Origin: Bacteroidota bacterium
GTDB lineage: Bacteria; Bacteroidota; Bacteroidia; Chitinophagales; JADIYW01
Length of the DNA stretch: 62,778 bases
Assembly: GCA_020436225.1 (NCBI GenBank)
Contig: JAGQYE010000049.1
Location: 1 to 62,778, forward strand
Reading direction: 5' to 3'
Shown: positions 28,740-36,368 of the stretch, in pieces
How positions within the stretch are numbered: the stretch's first letter is position 1
Layout of the letters: every line of letters starts with the position of its first letter
The notes under the pieces: generated by a model
What the model was told of the DNA's origin: nothing
Databases searched by the model: none
The model's input: the letters and a program-made list of their open reading frames with translations, nothing else
Translations under genes and position numbers: made by a program

Positions 28740-28906
28740 AAATTAGTTTGTATATACAGTAAAAATAATGTTTTTAGCAACATCCAATCGTTGTAAACCA
28801 TATTTTATAAGAAATAATCGAAAAAAGATGACTTGAATTAGTAGGAAAAAGTTGTAAATACCTATTTAATAAAGGTTAATAAGCAAATTAAATAAATTAA
28901 AAAGTT

Positions 28907-28914
28907 TATTTTTG
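28907..28914 (+). promoter_or_regulatory. -7 element upstream of beta-barrel gene
   Basis: TATTTTTG matches TAnnTTTG and lies 29 bases before the ATG at 28944. Confidence 0.45.
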
Positions 28915-28943
28915 CGTTCTTATTTATCAAACAAAATATATTT

Positions 28944-29711
28944 ATGCGTTCAAGTATTCTAAGTTTTCTTGTTTTATTATGTTCAACAAGTTTTTTATTT
29001 GCCAATGATAGTATTCCTCCAGTAGGAATTTCTCCTCAAGTAAAAAAACGCATAAACACAGCTAAAGATAGAATCGTTATCGATTTAGCTATGATGAATG
29101 CTATCATAAAAAAAGACGGTGGCGTTACTGTTCCTGATGATTTTAAATTACAAGCATTCAACCGAGGTATCAATGTATATTTTATGTATGACTTCTTATT
29201 AGGAAAGAAGAATACCGGAAAAGACAGACACTTTAGTATTGCTCCCGGACTTGGTGTAAGTTCAGAGAACTATTATTTTAAAAGCTATGGTATGAGTTGG
29301 CATCGCGATACTGTTACTCGCTTTTATGCTTTAGGAGATTCAGTTAGTTCCAAAAAATCTAAGCTCAATATGACCTACATTGATATTCCTATCGAATTTA
29401 GATATCGTTCAACACCTAACAAAAAAACAGGTATGAGTTGGAAAGTAGCCTTAGGTTTTAAATTAGGATTTTTAGTCGGTAGTAAATGGAAATATAAAGG
29501 TGAAGATCCTTATGCCAAAGATGGCGAATCTATTACTTTCAAAGATATTAAAGTTGCCAATATGAGCAAATTCAGATATGGACCAACCATCAGAGGTGGC
29601 TATGGACCTGTTAGCTTATTCTGTTATTACTCTATCGGAAGCGCTTTCTCTTCGGGCAAAGGACCAAAATTCAATCCAATTGTATTTGGACTTTCTATTA
29701 ATGGCTTATAA
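28944..29711 (+). CDS. Outer-membrane beta-barrel protein (PorT-like fold)
   Basis: The 255-residue protein has a signal peptide (residues 1-20, ending FLFAND) and about eight amphipathic strands. Recognisable barrel features are HFSIAPGLGVSSENYYF near 96, LNMTYIDIPIEFRYR near 142 and WKVALGFKLGFLVGSKW near 166. The IPIEFRYR/PGLGVS combination is common to the outer-membrane beta-barrel family that includes PorT, but the match is to the fold and not to a specific function. It stands alone, 55 bases before mvaD. Confidence 0.65.
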   Translation: MRSSILSFLVLLCSTSFLFANDSIPPVGISPQVKKRINTAKDRIVIDLAMMNAIIKKDGGVTVPDDFKLQAFNRGINVYFMYDFLLGKKNTGKDRHFSIAPGLGVSSENYYFKSYGMSWHRDTVTRFYALGDSVSSKKSKLNMTYIDIPIEFRYRSTPNKKTGMSWKVALGFKLGFLVGSKWKYKGEDPYAKDGESITFKDIKVANMSKFRYGPTIRGGYGPVSLFCYYSIGSAFSSGKGPKFNPIVFGLSINGL

Positions 29712-29765
29712 AATTGTTCTGTAAATAATGCCGACAATTTAGCGTAATGTATTATTTTACATATC

Positions 29766-30827
29766 ATGGCTAATCCATTTAAAAATATACAAGGCGTAAC
29801 GGCATGGCGCGCTCCATCTAACATTGCTTTAGTAAAATATTGGGGAAAATTCGGACAACAATATCCTCGCAATGCATCTATCAGTTTTACCTTAAATAAT
29901 GCATTTACCGAAACTTCGATTCAATATACAGCGAAAGAAAGTTCAGATAAAAACATCGACCTGAATTTTTATTTTGAAGGAAAAGAAAACCCAAAATTTG
30001 CCGAAAAAATCCAACGATTTTTAGAGAGTTTGGTACAACAATTTCCATTTTTACCTTACTTTTCTTTAGAAATTCATTCTCAAAATTCATTTCCACATTC
30101 CACAGGTATTGCCAGCTCCGCATCATCAATGGCAGCTTTAGCCTTATGCTTAACTTCAATAGAAAATGAGTTGGACGGCGGTATGTATCCATCTTTATTT
30201 TTTGAGAAAGCCAGCACCATTGCGCGTTTAGGTTCAGGCAGTGCATGTCGTTCCGTGTATCCGTTTTTAGCTGTTTGGGGTAAGCATAATCATGTTCAAT
30301 TTTCGAGTAATGAGCACGCTATTCCATTCGCCGATAATGTGCATCCTGTTTTTAAAACCTTCAAAGATGCTATCTTGATTGTTTCGAGTGAAGAAAAATC
30401 TGTTTCCAGCAGAGCCGGTCATGCGCTTATGGACAACAATCCGTTCGCAGATGCACGCTACCAACAAGCCAACAATAACCTCGATTTGCTGATAAACGCT
30501 ATGAAAGATGGTAATATTGCTAAATTTGGCGAAATTATTGAAAACGAGGCACTTACCTTACATGCTTTAATGATGTGTAGTTCGCCATCGTATATGCTGA
30601 TGCAACCTAACACACTCAAAATTATTGATTTAATAAAAACCTACCGAACCGAAAAAGATGTACCTTTGTATTATACTTTAGACGCTGGCCCGAATGTCCA
30701 TCTCTTGTATCCTTCGGAAAATGCAGACGAAGTAGAGAACTTTATCAAGCATACACTTTTGGATTTTTGTGAAAATCAGAAAGTTATTTTTGATGAAGTG
30801 GGCAAAGGACCAATAAAATTGAAGTAA
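29766..30827 (+). CDS. mvaD: Diphosphomevalonate decarboxylase
   Basis: The enzyme makes isopentenyl diphosphate from diphosphomevalonate with ATP, the last step of the mevalonate pathway. The 353-residue protein shows APSNIALVKYWGK near residue 17, the typical N-terminal signature; HSTGIASSASSMAALALCL near 116, the GHMP phosphate-binding loop; and ARLGSGSACRSVY near 156. Near 311 it has YYTLDAGPNVHLLY, holding the conserved Asp and Asn of the active site. The start at 29766 is an ATG. It is followed 12 bases later by another GHMP kinase, so the two form an operon. Confidence 0.94.
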   Translation: MANPFKNIQGVTAWRAPSNIALVKYWGKFGQQYPRNASISFTLNNAFTETSIQYTAKESSDKNIDLNFYFEGKENPKFAEKIQRFLESLVQQFPFLPYFSLEIHSQNSFPHSTGIASSASSMAALALCLTSIENELDGGMYPSLFFEKASTIARLGSGSACRSVYPFLAVWGKHNHVQFSSNEHAIPFADNVHPVFKTFKDAILIVSSEEKSVSSRAGHALMDNNPFADARYQQANNNLDLLINAMKDGNIAKFGEIIENEALTLHALMMCSSPSYMLMQPNTLKIIDLIKTYRTEKDVPLYYTLDAGPNVHLLYPSENADEVENFIKHTLLDFCENQKVIFDEVGKGPIKLK

Positions 30828-30839
30828 ATCTTTCGAGGT

Positions 30840-31793
30840 TTGAAAATGAAACAGAAAGAACAATCTTTTAACTCTAAAATTCTTCTTTTCGGAGAATACA
30901 GCATCATTCAAGACTCAATGGGCTTGACTTTGCCATATACTGAGTTTAAAGGCAAATTGACTTTCGACAAAAATGAACAAAACGAAAAATTTGTTTCAGA
31001 ATCTAACGAGCATTTATCCGATTTCGCTCAATATCTTCAAACATTATTAGGCAATAAACAATTAGATATTCTTTTTGATATTGATGCTTTCAAACAAGAT
31101 ATCGAACAAGGAATGTATTTCCAGTCGAGCATTCCACAAGGATTTGGCGTTGGCAGTAGCGGCGCATTAGTAGCAGCTGTTTACGAGAAATATACCAAGA
31201 ACAAAATCAGTTTTGAAACGACTCCAAAGAAGAAAGATATACTACAACTTAAACAAATATTTGCTAAAATGGAATCTTATTTCCATGGCAATAGTTCAGG
31301 AGTAGATCCATTAATTTGCTACTTAAATCTCCCACTTTTAATCAACGGAAAAAATGGTGTTGAGCCTGTTCATGTTGAATTAAACAACGAAGGTAAAGGT
31401 GCTATTTTCTTAATAGATACAGGCATTTCGCGCAGCACAGAGCCATTAGTAAAATACTATATGCAAAAAATGGAAGAGCCGACATTCCGAGAATTCGTGG
31501 ACAAGCAATTAAAGCCTTTTGCCAACAACTGTATACAAGCATTTTTAGAAGGAGACAAAGAAACCTTGTTTGCTTATATGAAGTTGCTTTCCAATTTCCA
31601 ATTTGAACATTTCAGACCAATGATTCCAAAATTATTTAATAAGATGTGGAAACGCGGTTTAGATAGTGGTGAATACTACTTAAAATTATGTGGTGCCGGC
31701 GGTGGCGGTTTTATTTTGGGTTTCACAAAAAACTACGAACACACGAAGAAACAACTTAAAGGACAAACTTTAGAGTTGTTGTGTAGCATCTAA
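30840..31793 (+). CDS. GHMP kinase, probable mevalonate kinase
   Basis: A 317-residue GHMP-family kinase with LLFGEYSII near residue 16 (typical of mevalonate and phosphomevalonate kinases), the ATP loop PQGFGVGSSGALVAAVY near 99, GNSSGVDPLICYLN near 147 and a C-terminal CGAGGGGFILGF glycine loop near 282. Next to mvaD, mevalonate kinase is the most economical call. Phosphomevalonate kinase cannot be excluded by sequence reading alone. Its product would feed mvaD after one more phosphorylation. The start could be 30840 or the ATG at 30846. Confidence 0.82.
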   Translation: MKMKQKEQSFNSKILLFGEYSIIQDSMGLTLPYTEFKGKLTFDKNEQNEKFVSESNEHLSDFAQYLQTLLGNKQLDILFDIDAFKQDIEQGMYFQSSIPQGFGVGSSGALVAAVYEKYTKNKISFETTPKKKDILQLKQIFAKMESYFHGNSSGVDPLICYLNLPLLINGKNGVEPVHVELNNEGKGAIFLIDTGISRSTEPLVKYYMQKMEEPTFREFVDKQLKPFANNCIQAFLEGDKETLFAYMKLLSNFQFEHFRPMIPKLFNKMWKRGLDSGEYYLKLCGAGGGGFILGFTKNYEHTKKQLKGQTLELLCSI

Positions 31794-31900
31794 TTTCTCG
31801 TTGGCTGTAATGCAGGTAGGCAAAAATTCCAAACAAATTATAGATAAAAACGGGGTAAGCCGAAAACTGAATTAGAGTAGGCGCTAATTACGGAAAGCAA

Positions 31901-32413
31901 ATGAAAAAACTTTTTTCTCTAACGATTACATTTTTGATTTTACTTGTATTTTTTGTGGGTTGTTCACAACCAGAAATGGTAAAATCCGACACAGCAGTTG
32001 ATAACACAGAAACTTCAAAGAACGCAGTTGACAGTGCGTTTAAAAAAATGTGGCAGAATGTTACTTTGACAAACCTTGCCAATTATATGAAGACAGATGT
32101 TGCCGACGATTTTTTTGCCATTGACGCAGATGGAGTAACTGCTAATATGGAAGAAACTCTTGCAGATACCACTCGATTAAAAATGCTTGAGTCTTTAAAG
32201 TTTAAATTTTTTGACGAACAAATAAAAGTCTATGACAATGTTGCTATTATTAATGGACGAACGCAGGCGTTTGCAAATGATAAATATGCTGCAGAAGTAT
32301 TGTACACGGCAATTTTTGTAAAGCAAGGTGGGGTTTGGAAGTATAAGAACTGGCAAGGGACATGGTCAAAAAATTCACCACCTCCTCCAACTTTTAAGGA
32401 TACTAAAAAATAA
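31901..32413 (+). CDS. NTF2-like (DUF4440-type) lipoprotein
   Basis: The 170-residue protein has a lipoprotein signal (LVFFVGC, Cys21) and then a small alpha+beta domain. The ending VLYTAIFVKQGGVWKYKNWQGTW (about 131-154) is the usual last strand pair of NTF2-like/DUF4440 proteins. This fold is often a ligand-binding or enzymatic scaffold; no active-site set is evident. It is a single gene flanked by about 100 and 65 bases of non-coding DNA and converges on nhaA. Confidence 0.65.
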   Translation: MKKLFSLTITFLILLVFFVGCSQPEMVKSDTAVDNTETSKNAVDSAFKKMWQNVTLTNLANYMKTDVADDFFAIDADGVTANMEETLADTTRLKMLESLKFKFFDEQIKVYDNVAIINGRTQAFANDKYAAEVLYTAIFVKQGGVWKYKNWQGTWSKNSPPPPTFKDTKK

Positions 32414-32478
32414 AGGAGCAGTTTGGCGACTAAAGAATATTGCCAACATCATCTTATTTTAATAAAAAATTGATTGTC

Positions 32479-33654
32479 TTATGAAGGCAAATTATTGTCT
32501 TTTATTGTACGTGACAAAAGCAACATTCCAAACACAGCCGACAACGTTGAGCCTATCAAAATTGCCAACCTTGCAATGTTGGCACTTTCAACATCTTTGA
32601 ATGATAAAGCTGTAAAAAACAAAGCTACAGTAAATCCGATACCAGCTAACAAACTAACAGCAAAAATATCTTTGATATCTGAATTGTCTTGCAAGGCGCC
32701 TAATTTAAACTTTAAACTCAAATAGACAAAACAAGAAATGCCAAGTGGTTTTCCAAGCAATAATGCCAGGATTATTCCCAAACTAACCGGCATAAAAATA
32801 TGTTGTAAACTATCTGCCGACAAGGCAATTGTAGTATTGGCTAAAGCAAAAATGGGCAAAATTAAATAGTTGACCGGTTGATGTAAAACGCGTTCGTATT
32901 TTTCAATTTTTCCTAAAGGAATAAACATCGCGGATAACACGCCGGCAATGGTTGCATGCACACCGGATTTATAAACGAAATACCATAACACCAACATCGG
33001 AATAAAATAAATGATGAATGATTTTGTTTTCAGTTGATTTAATATCAACAACAATAACAACACGATGGCTGATAACAATAAATAATTCAAATGAATATCA
33101 TTGGTATAAAAAACTGCAATGATGATGATACCGCCTAAATCATCTATGATTGCTAAGGCTGTTAAAAAAACCTTCAACGACATTGGCACTCTACTTCCTA
33201 ACAACGATAACACACCTAAAGAAAATGCAATATCTGTTGCTGTTGGAATTGCCCAACCGTGCACATATTCTGTATTGTGATTAAACAAGAAATATATTAA
33301 TGCCGGAAACAACATACCACCTAAAGCAGCAAAAATGGGCAATAAACTTTTCTTTATAGACGACAATTCGCCTATCATCATTTCACGTTTTATTTCCATG
33401 CCAACCATAAAAAAGAAAATCGCCATCAACAAATCGTTTACCCAATGTTCAACATGCATCGACAAAAATGCATTGCCAATTTCCTTGTGCCAGAAATGCA
33501 AATAGCTTTCTCCAAAACGGCTGTTAGTAATACATATAGAAAGTATCGTTGCCAATACCAATAACACACCACCTAATCTACCACTATCGGAAAGTTTGCG
33601 TATAGTGCCTAAAATTGGTTGAATTAAAACAGGGCGTTTCAGGAATTTTGCCAT
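32479..33654 (-). CDS. nhaA: Na+/H+ antiporter NhaA
   Basis: NhaA exports sodium in exchange for protons and controls cytoplasmic pH. The 391-residue protein has 10 to 12 hydrophobic helices and the family motifs FFFMVGMEIKRE near residue 80 and PTATDIAFSLGVLSLLG near 137. ALAIIDDLGGIIIIA near 166 has the paired Asp residues that bind sodium in the E. coli enzyme. PVNYLILPIFALANT near 261 also fits. It is transcribed alone; a near-consensus -7 element (one mismatch) lies about 50 bases upstream. Confidence 0.97.
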   Translation of the reverse strand: MAKFLKRPVLIQPILGTIRKLSDSGRLGGVLLVLATILSICITNSRFGESYLHFWHKEIGNAFLSMHVEHWVNDLLMAIFFFMVGMEIKREMMIGELSSIKKSLLPIFAALGGMLFPALIYFLFNHNTEYVHGWAIPTATDIAFSLGVLSLLGSRVPMSLKVFLTALAIIDDLGGIIIIAVFYTNDIHLNYLLLSAIVLLLLLILNQLKTKSFIIYFIPMLVLWYFVYKSGVHATIAGVLSAMFIPLGKIEKYERVLHQPVNYLILPIFALANTTIALSADSLQHIFMPVSLGIILALLLGKPLGISCFVYLSLKFKLGALQDNSDIKDIFAVSLLAGIGFTVALFFTALSFKDVESANIARLAILIGSTLSAVFGMLLLSRTIKDNNLPS

Positions 33655-33710
33655 GATAAATTTTAAGATAAAATGAACATTTTATGCTCACTTTTAATAG
33701 GCGAATATAA

Positions 33711-34358
33711 CTATAATTGAAGTAAGATATTAGTCAAATCTTGAACATCATTTGCAAGAAATGTTGGCTGACAATTTTTTAATTCTTCTACACTTCCAAA
33801 GCCATAAGCTACGGCAACACTTTTGATTTGATGAAAATGAGCAGCCTCAATATCGCTGTGCCTGTCGCCTATCATTACCACTTCATTTTTATCTTGAACA
33901 TTTTCAGCTTCCAAAATTAAGGCTATCATTTTTTCTTTCGTGATGATATTTTTTTCTTCGTTATAATGTTGAATGTGCGTAAAGTATTGGTCAATTTCAA
34001 AATGATGTAAAATCTTATCAGCCATTGCACCTTTATGTGTGGCAATATGCATTTGCTTGTTTTCTTTTGCTAAAGAATGAAGCAAATTTTTTATGCCATC
34101 GTATAATTGATTTTCATACGCGCCACCTAACTCATTATAATAATGGCGATAAGTTTCTATGGCGAAATCGGCTTCGGAAGAAGTTAAACCATAAAAATTT
34201 TCAAAGATGATTCGCAATGGCGGACCAATTAATGTTTTTAATTTTTCATCAGAAGGAATTGGCATTCCCAATTTTTCAAATGTATAACGATAACCATTTA
34301 AAATGCCAATTTCCGGATTGGATAAAGTGCCGTCTAAATCAAAAATAAAATGTTGCAT
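33711..34358 (-). CDS. HAD-superfamily hydrolase, phosphoglycolate phosphatase-like
   Basis: The 215-residue protein opens with the HAD motif I FDLDGTL (Asp7 and Asp9). It has a helical cap, motif II THKG near residue 108, motif III lysine region, and motif IV MIGDRHSDIEAA near 171. The closest families are PGP/Gph-like and pyrophosphatase-like phosphatases that act on small phosphorylated metabolites. The exact substrate cannot be told. It begins 11 bases after the typA stop and is probably cotranscribed with typA. Confidence 0.88.
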   Translation of the reverse strand: MQHFIFDLDGTLSNPEIGILNGYRYTFEKLGMPIPSDEKLKTLIGPPLRIIFENFYGLTSSEADFAIETYRHYYNELGGAYENQLYDGIKNLLHSLAKENKQMHIATHKGAMADKILHHFEIDQYFTHIQHYNEEKNIITKEKMIALILEAENVQDKNEVVMIGDRHSDIEAAHFHQIKSVAVAYGFGSVEELKNCQPTFLANDVQDLTNILLQL

Positions 34359-34369
34359 AAATGTTGCAA

Positions 34370-36169
34370 TTATTTCCCGCTTTTGCGTTTGCGCTCATTT
34401 TCATCTAAGTAAATTTTGCGCAAGCGAATTGATTTTGGTGTTAATTCAACATACTCATCGCCTTGAATATATTCTAAGGCTTCTTCTAAAGAAAATTTTG
34501 TAACAGGAATTAATCTCGCTTTGTCATCTGTACCGGAAGCACGAACATTAGTTAATTGCTTTTTAATAGTAACATTTACCACTAAATCATCTTGTCGTGA
34601 ATTTTCACCAATTACCATTCCACTATAAACCTGGTCGCCAGACTCAACGAAGAAACGACCTCTATCTTGCAATTTATCTAAAGAATAAGCAATTGCTTCA
34701 CCAGTTTCTTTTGAAATCATAGAACCATTGATACGACCTTTGATTTCACCTCTATGTTTGTCATATTTAATAAAACGGTGTGCCATTACAGCTTGTCCTG
34801 AAGTAGCTGTAATTATTTCCGTTCTCAAACCAATTAAACCACGTGAAGGAATCTCAAACTCCATAATAGAACGCGTGCCTTTTAACAACATATTTTTCAT
34901 GTCGCCTTTTCTTTGTGTAATCATTTCAATCGCTGTGCCTGCTTTTTCTTCAGGTAAGTCGATCGTTAATTCTTCAATAGGTTCGCATTTGTGTCCGTCA
35001 ATTTCTTTAAAGATTACTTGTGGCTGACCAACTTGCAATTCATATCCTTCGCGACGCATGGTTTCAATTAAAACGGATAAGTGTAATACACCACGTCCAA
35101 ATACTAAAAATGAATCTGCTGTTTCGCCTTGTTGCACGCGCAACGCCAAGTTTTTTTCTAATTCTTTATTTAATCTGTCTTTAATATGCCTTGATGTAAC
35201 AAATTTTCCTTCTTTACCAAAAAACGGAGAATCGTTAATCGTAAATAACATACTCATCGTTGGCTCATCAATGGAGATGGCAGCCATTGCTTCCGGATTT
35301 TCCGCATCAGCAATCGTATCGCCAATCTCAAATCCTTCAACACCTACAATGGCACAAATCTCACCGGCTGGCACTTCGTCTACTTTTATTTTTGCCATAC
35401 CTTCAAACAACATCAAGTCTTTAATACGTGATTTTGTAATCGTTCCATCGCGCTTAATTAAAGCAACAGGCATGTTTGTTTTAAGTGTTCCTCTAAAAAC
35501 ACGACCCACAGCAATACGTCCAACAAATGAAGAGAAATCTAAAGAAGTAACCTGCATTTGTGCGGCACCTTCTGCTGTTTTGGGTGCAGGAATATGTTCG
35601 ATAATACAATCTAATAAGTCAACAACATTCGTCGTCGGTTTTTTATAATCGGTACTCATCCAACCATTTTTTGCAGAACCATATATAGTCGGAAAGTCCA
35701 ATTGATCTTCTGTTGCATCTAATTGAAACATTAAATCAAACACTTTTTCGTGTACTTCATCGGGTGTGCAATTATCTTTATCTACTTTATTGATAACAAC
35801 TATGGGTTTTAATCCTAATTGCAAAGCTTTTTGTAATACAAAGCGTGTTTGTGGCATTGGTCCTTCAAAAGCATCTACTAACAACAACACGCCATCTGCC
35901 ATTTTTAATACACGCTCCACTTCTCCTCCGAAATCGGCGTGACCAGGTGTATCAATAATATTAATTTTGTAATCTTTATATTTTACGGCAGCATTCTTTG
36001 CTGTAATTGTAATTCCGCGCTCACGTTCTAATTCATTATTATCTAATATCAAAACGCCGGTATTCTCATGTTCGGAAAAAGTTTTACATTCCCATAAAAT
36101 CTTATCAACTAATGTTGTTTTTCCGTGGTCAACGTGTGCGATAATAGCAATATTTCTAATGTTTTTCAT
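34370..36169 (-). CDS. typA: Ribosome-associated GTPase TypA/BipA
   Basis: BipA is a translational GTPase that helps 50S subunit assembly and stress adaptation. The 599-residue protein has the G1 motif AHVDHGKTTL near residue 11, DTPGHADFGGEV (G3) near 75, NKVD (G4) near 132, and the BipA C-terminal domain with TEIITATSGQAVMAHRF near 453 and SLEEALEYIQGDEYVELTP near 561. Length and C-terminus match the family. A -7 element is placed about 30 bases upstream. The HAD hydrolase gene follows on the same strand. Confidence 0.98.
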   Translation of the reverse strand: MKNIRNIAIIAHVDHGKTTLVDKILWECKTFSEHENTGVLILDNNELERERGITITAKNAAVKYKDYKINIIDTPGHADFGGEVERVLKMADGVLLLVDAFEGPMPQTRFVLQKALQLGLKPIVVINKVDKDNCTPDEVHEKVFDLMFQLDATEDQLDFPTIYGSAKNGWMSTDYKKPTTNVVDLLDCIIEHIPAPKTAEGAAQMQVTSLDFSSFVGRIAVGRVFRGTLKTNMPVALIKRDGTITKSRIKDLMLFEGMAKIKVDEVPAGEICAIVGVEGFEIGDTIADAENPEAMAAISIDEPTMSMLFTINDSPFFGKEGKFVTSRHIKDRLNKELEKNLALRVQQGETADSFLVFGRGVLHLSVLIETMRREGYELQVGQPQVIFKEIDGHKCEPIEELTIDLPEEKAGTAIEMITQRKGDMKNMLLKGTRSIMEFEIPSRGLIGLRTEIITATSGQAVMAHRFIKYDKHRGEIKGRINGSMISKETGEAIAYSLDKLQDRGRFFVESGDQVYSGMVIGENSRQDDLVVNVTIKKQLTNVRASGTDDKARLIPVTKFSLEEALEYIQGDEYVELTPKSIRLRKIYLDENERKRKSGK

Positions 36170-36197
36170 TGAGTTCTATTTCTGAAAAATTAAGGTG

Positions 36198-36205
36198 CAA
36201 AAGTA
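36198..36205 (-). promoter_or_regulatory. -7 element for typA
   Basis: The minus strand reads TACTTTTG, an exact TAnnTTTG match, 28 bases before the typA ATG. Confidence 0.45.
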
Positions 36206-36368
36206 CGGAGATAATCGTACAAATATGTTGGACTAAGAATAAGAAAAGATTAACAGAAAATGGAGATTTGTATGTTACTCATTAATAGAATGAGATTATC
36301 ACAATAAGTTGATGCTAATTAATGCTCAATTTTCAAAAAACTTTGATATGTTTATAATGTTAAATAAT

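Noticed and set aside
32474-32725. Short plus-strand reading frame opposite nhaA
   Set aside because: It is entirely antisense to the clear NhaA coding sequence and shows no protein-family features.
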